Source of the DNA: Selaginella moellendorffii
Lineage: Eukaryota > Streptophyta > Lycopodiopsida > Selaginellales > Selaginellaceae
DNA: 64,000 nucleotides
Assembly: GCF_000143415.4 (NCBI RefSeq)
Contig: NW_003314266.1
Location: forward strand, 380,503 to 444,502
Direction of reading: 5' to 3'
Made by a program: the position numbers and the translations under genes. The first letter of the stretch is position 1. The number at the start of each line of letters is the position of its first letter. Shown piece by piece: positions 59,626-64,000 of this stretch. The notes under the pieces are model-generated. The model was not told the DNA's origin and searched no databases. It saw only the letters and a list, made by a program, of their open reading frames with translations.

Positions 59626-61620
59626 TGTAGCGCACGTGGTTTTTACCCTTTATCTTATGGTGAATTACCATAGAATAACCACAAAGTAGAACCCAAACCC
59701 TCCATACAAATTGATCCTTCGTCCCTAGTGACTCTCTTTTTGATCTCATCTTTGACCAAACCTCAACCCTGTGTTCGCACTACCTTTATTTCAATCCAAG
59801 AAAAGTTTATGAGAGAGCATGGCAATGACTACTCGAACCAATAGACTAATCCCTACAGTCTTGGTTGGTTCACTCATAATCATGCCTAGGAAGGATCCAT
59901 TAGTGCCGTGCTAAACAGCTATGGACCAACCTATTTGCCACTCATAGCAAACCTAGGGGAGGTTTACTTTCACCCACGGTACATGGAACAACTCATGGAA
60001 CTACCGATGGGTTAATATTAATCCTGCCAACTCAAAGCGTGACCTTGAGTTGCTAATGTGCCTCACTCACGAGCTTAAGCGTAAACTCGTGCATATAGAA
60101 CAACTCAATCCTTCTTATGAGCCCAAGAGCAAACTCATGTAATATGGTACAGAAAGGTAACCAAAATCCATACTGAAGGAACCATTGCGAAGTCTTAGCA
60201 CTCAACGTGTACCCATTCGGATCACCATTTTCATTTCTGCATATGCAACAAGATTAATTGCCCAATCTCATTGGATAGTACTCAGTGAGACTCATCTTTT
60301 GATACCAAATGTAGCACATATGGTTTTTACCCTTTATCTTATGGTGAATTACCATAGGATAACCACGAAACGGAACCTAAACCCTCCATGTGCCACATGT
60401 CACATGCCATGTGACACATACCATGTGTTCAAAGGACAGTGGTGTGGAACTTAAGTTTCAAGGCCTAGGGCCACTAAATGAAGGAACGGTGCTAAACTCC
60501 CAAACATAGAGCCAAAGAGCGATGGCATTAGAGCACGGAACAACTCCCGAGCATATAGCCCAAGGAGCGAAGGGACATAAGCACCAAGTGACTTGGAACA
60601 GTCTGTAACACATGTGATCATGGATGAGATTTGGATATACTGTCACCGTGGATCCTTGGAACCTTGGGGGATAAATAAGGATAAAATAGCCACTAAGGGC
60701 TCTCTCATCAAGTAATTGCCCTTTTTCCAGTTGGCTTAAAGGGAGAGAGATAGTGTGCACTATAGTTGGTATCGGAGCAAATGGCACGGGTTTGATTCCC
60801 ATTGATTAGTGGCTATTTAAAATATAATATACCCTTGAGCAAGGTATATTCCTACCCTTAAATTTAAAATCGTACATATTGGGCATCCACGTCTTTCCTC
60901 TTGTGTGGAGTATCCACGGACAAAGGTATCCATCGTGGGACTATGGTATGGGTGGATGACTAGTTGCCTCACATGGAATAGCTGGTCTACACAATGGAAG
61001 GATTGGTAGATTCAGTGTGGAAATGAAGGTGTTAGTTCCCCTTGGCTCAATAGGGGTTACTAGTCAATAGTCAATGAGGACATTGACATCTTTGAAAGGG
61101 GGGTGAGTGTAGCGCATGTGATCATGGGATGAAATTTAGATATATTGTCACTGTGGATCTTTGAACCTTGGGGGATAAATGAGGATAAAATAGCCACTAA
61201 GGGCTCTCTCATCAAGCAATTGCCCCTTTTCTAGTTGGCTTAAGGGGAACTTTGGGGGAATAGCCACTAAGGGCTTTCTCATAAAGCAATTGCCCCTTTT
61301 CCAGTTTGCTTAAGAGGAGAGAGATAGAGTGCGTTACACAGTCCTAAAGTATCTAGCATCCCAATGCCAGGACCAATATGCAAAATGGAGCTAAATGGAG
61401 TCTAGCGTTATTTGAGCATACCGATGGTCTAACGCAAGGACATGGGTACTCCACCAGCTAGCATGGTGTGGAACTCGGGCTTAAACCCAAGCCGGACACA
61501 GAACAAGGACAGGTACGCAAGCAGGAGCTAGACTATGCCTCAGGTTGGTCGACCATGCCCAACCTACCCACTATCCATACTATACATTTGGAACCCCAGT
61601 TAGAGTTGTTTACATGGTTA
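59626..61620 (-). mobile_element. LTR family A sequence, inverted, nested
   Basis: 59626-59720 and 60309-60598 plus 61344-61620 match family A LTRs (32.98-33.64 and 42.5-43.16 kb) in reverse. 59760-60300 matches the internal stretch at 33.65-34.15 kb in reverse. A second primer-site-like GATACCAAA lies just before 60309. The TRIM below interrupts this LTR. Confidence 0.55.
60604..61338 (+). mobile_element. TRIM (miniature LTR retroelement), 735 bp
   Basis: Left LTR 60604-60764 (161 bp, TGTAACACAT...GCACTATA). Primer-binding site TTGGTATCGGAGC at about 60766-60778. Internal region of about 330 bp with no ORF. Polypurine tract GAAAGGGGGGTGAG just before 61108. Right LTR 61108-61338 (231 bp), longer because it holds a ~70-bp internal duplication (GGAATAGCCACTAAGGGCT block repeated). 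Perfect 5-bp target duplication CAGTC (60599-60603, 61339-61343). Removing it restores the family A LTR sequence. Confidence 0.88.
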
Positions 61621-62035
61621 CGCCCTTTTAACAGAATACGGAACATCGACAGAGAAGTGGGTGATATGACCAATCGACAGTAGCTACCCCATGACTAAAG
61701 ATTTCACTATGTATATGAAGTGCCGAAGCCAATTTATCTATACTGGCCCAAACTCAAAGATCAATAGATGCAGATATCTTAAAGTCTTAATTATTAGTGA
61801 ATAAATTTTGGAATGGAACACAAAGTATTCCAAGTAAGTTATCATCCGATAAACCAATATTAAAGTAAAGGAACCACTAAGATCACTATAGTTGGAAAAC
61901 ATAGGATTTACTATCCAACAAAATTCAAGAGCAAGTGTATCATCAATAAAACTCAATGATAACACATAACCATCAAAGATTACAAACAGAATGCCAAACA
62001 ATTTACGAAAAATACTCAAAGAACACAAAGTATCA

Positions 62036-62460
62036 TTGACTCCCCTCTGGGAGACACATGCTTTGGGCTTTCACCCCTCGACCTGTATTAGTACTCGGAC
62101 TCGGTCTCGGACTCGATCTCAGACTCGATCTCGGACTCGATCTTGGACCCATCTTCGGACTCGGTCTCGGACTCGATCTCGGACTCGACCTCGGACCCGA
62201 TCTCGGACTCGACCTCGGACTCGGTCTTGGACCCAATCTCGGATCTCGGACTCTGTCTCGAATTCAGTCTCGAACTTGGTCTCGAACTCGGTCTCGGAGT
62301 CGGCCTCAGACTCGATCCCGGATTCTATCTTGAACTCGATCTCAGAGTCGGTCTTGGACTCGATCTCAAACTCGGTCCCATCCGATGAACTCTTTATCAT
62401 TTCAGTCGTGCTTTCGGGGATCCTTTAGTCTACGGTACCTCGGGGAGTTGGTTCTTTACA
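62036..62460 (-). repeat. Family D LTR fragment with minisatellite
   Basis: The reverse complement matches 43461-43890, beginning TGTAAAGAACCAACTCCC at 62460. It contains CTCGGACTCGAT repeats (62090-62380). ORFs on both strands (for example 61991-62428) derive from the repeat. Confidence 0.75.
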
Positions 62461-64000
62461 CATTTAACCAAGCAACTTCGTACACATTGCTCATTATCAC
62501 ATAGATATGATATAAGTATTACAATGACTTGATCATCAATTAAGCAATACCACGAGAAACACCCATGTCATTACTTCAAAGGTTTATGTAAGCATTAAGT
62601 GCCAATTTGATTCGACAAAATGCAACATAAATGCCACACTCTACCGATAGAGACCTACAATACCCAACACCACTAACTTTTGTTCACAACACGGACAAGC
62701 TCATGCCACTTTCTTTCTGACCAAACTCAAAATTAATCCAACACCAAGCTACTCAAGGAGCAATAGCAAGGTTCCCCAGAAAAAAATTGAGTATTGCAAC
62801 CCAAGTCTTCAATAGCCCAAAAACCATTCTATTTTTGTAAGCTAATACAAACTAGTGAAGGGGTTAGAGTTGACTTCGGTTAGCATATACCTTAGTAGAT
62901 AGTTTGTATAATGCGGCCTGAAAGGGATGTTAACTTTTGGGGCTAAGGCAATTGAGTTAGATAGAGTCTAGAGTTGGTGTAGACAAATGGCCGTTGCGCT
63001 TTTCTAGAAAAGTGACCCTTGTGCCTTTCTTCTATAACATTATGCTTGGTGACAAATTGCACTTTGCATTTCATTAACCTCTATAAGAGTAGTGAGGTTT
63101 CATTAATCTTGACTTGGTCTTGGTGGCTTTGAGCCTTGGCTGAGGATGGTGAAGTCTAACTTAGTTGTTTGAGGTTGAGATGTTGGTACTTGTACTATAG
63201 CTTTATCTATGAAGAGGTTGTATACCAATATGAGTCCATCTCATGGTCTTCACTTTAGTTTTGACTGAGTGTTGATCATGCATAGCTAGCCTCTTCAAGG
63301 CATGCTCAGAGTTGTTGGATAAATGCATTAGTGAGTTTATTACGGTTGAGTTGGATTTGAGTGGTCATTTAGTTTATGCTTGTCCATGAACCTTTATCTC
63401 ATACCTGGGATATTATGTTCATGTTGGACAAGTATATAACTCAATGGCATGAGTTTAGTGTTTGGGTTTTGTGAAGGCAAGTTGAAGAGTGATTGTTAGT
63501 TGTTTTGCAAACTAATGATTACTTGTAGACTTCTTCAAGGACTATTGATACTTGCTTCACTCGATGAAGATTTGTTAGTGATAGACTTGCTTTACCGGAT
63601 GGTGTTGTGGAGGATTGTGTTGTTAGACTTGCATGGTTTTTCCATGTTGACATAATGATTCTACTTTTGTTGATATCATTTGGTTGCGTTTAGTTCATAG
63701 TGTTGGATTTCATTGAGTCTTGGATGTGGTGATTCATTCCTTGATAAAGTGTTATTTGTAACTGAGTTTTACTGAAGGATTAGTCTTGGATATTGACTAA
63801 AGTACCTTCCACTTCAGTTAGCTTAGTTTCTAGGGAGTTTTGAGTGGTGATTCATTCATGCTTTCTTTTAGTTTTGTTATGGTGTTGATGGCATTGAACT
63901 GATGCTTTGTCGTTGACATTATTTATGCTGAGATTTGAGTGAAATGAGATGTCTCTCTGAAAGATTGATGTCGAGTTTCACTAGAAGCTCTATTTCGTTA
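62461..64000. other. No recognised feature
   Basis: No long ORF, RNA gene or repeat shared with the rest of the window was found. The sequence becomes T/G-rich from about 62.85 kb, with short TTG-rich words, which could be a decayed retrotransposon internal region. Confidence 0.35.

Overview
The window looks like a chromosome segment of a land plant, most likely a lycophyte such as Selaginella. This rests on very short spliceosomal introns (38-57 bp in most genes modelled here), a plant-type GT29 sialyltransferase-like gene, lectin-like genes resembling the Euonymus lectin (EUL) family, a PPR fragment, TTTAGGG telomere-type repeats, and Ty3/gypsy, Ty1/copia and TRIM retroelements. The organism call is an inference; no species marker was seen.

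Layout. 0-4.2 kb: the 3' part of a TRIM-like element, an LTR-like repeat, an unknown small gene and a degenerate SWIM zinc-finger gene. 4.2-19.4 kb: an unusual block holding a conserved small protein gene (-), a DUF7869/transposase-like gene (-) and an intact 11-exon gene (+) encoding a predicted 1642-aa protein. That protein has a ParB-like domain, a beta-class amino-methyltransferase-like region, a disordered linker and a C-terminal FCP1/NIF-type phosphatase domain. About 28 copies of a 20-24 bp palindrome (perfect form TGGCATGAGGCCTCATGCCA) are scattered through this block and nowhere else in the window. They lie between genes, just after stop codons, inside mini-introns a few bases before the 3' splice site, and twice inside coding sequence. 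A solo LTR (10.0-11.75 kb) has inserted into the block. 20.9-22.3 kb: an array of about 97-bp units made of inverted repeats.

22.4-32.7 kb: a second, diverged ParB-methyltransferase gene without palindromes, split by a 4.9-kb Ty3/gypsy element with 233-bp LTRs. A homologue of the small protein gene lies downstream. 32.9-45.7 kb: LTR-retrotransposon remains of several families, including long LTRs filled with a hexameric GAGTCC/GAGACC minisatellite. 45.7-55.4 kb: a gene-bearing island of four EUL-like lectin copies (-; one intact, three broken) interleaved with a GT29 gene (+; one intact 440-aa gene with 10 exons, one pseudogene, one fragment) and a PPR fragment. This arrangement arose by segmental duplication. 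55.45-59.6 kb: a decayed Ty1/copia element (-). 59.6-61.6 kb: LTR sequence carrying a TRIM with a perfect 5-bp target duplication. 62.0-64.0 kb: one LTR fragment, then sequence in which nothing was recognised.

The most notable system is the palindrome block. The large gene carries a ParB-like fold, a family known to bind short palindromes, fused to a methyltransferase-like module. This suggests, but does not prove, that its product recognises and marks the dispersed palindromes. The paired small ORFs next to both ParB-methyltransferase genes suggest a recurring gene cassette, perhaps a large mobile or virus-derived element.
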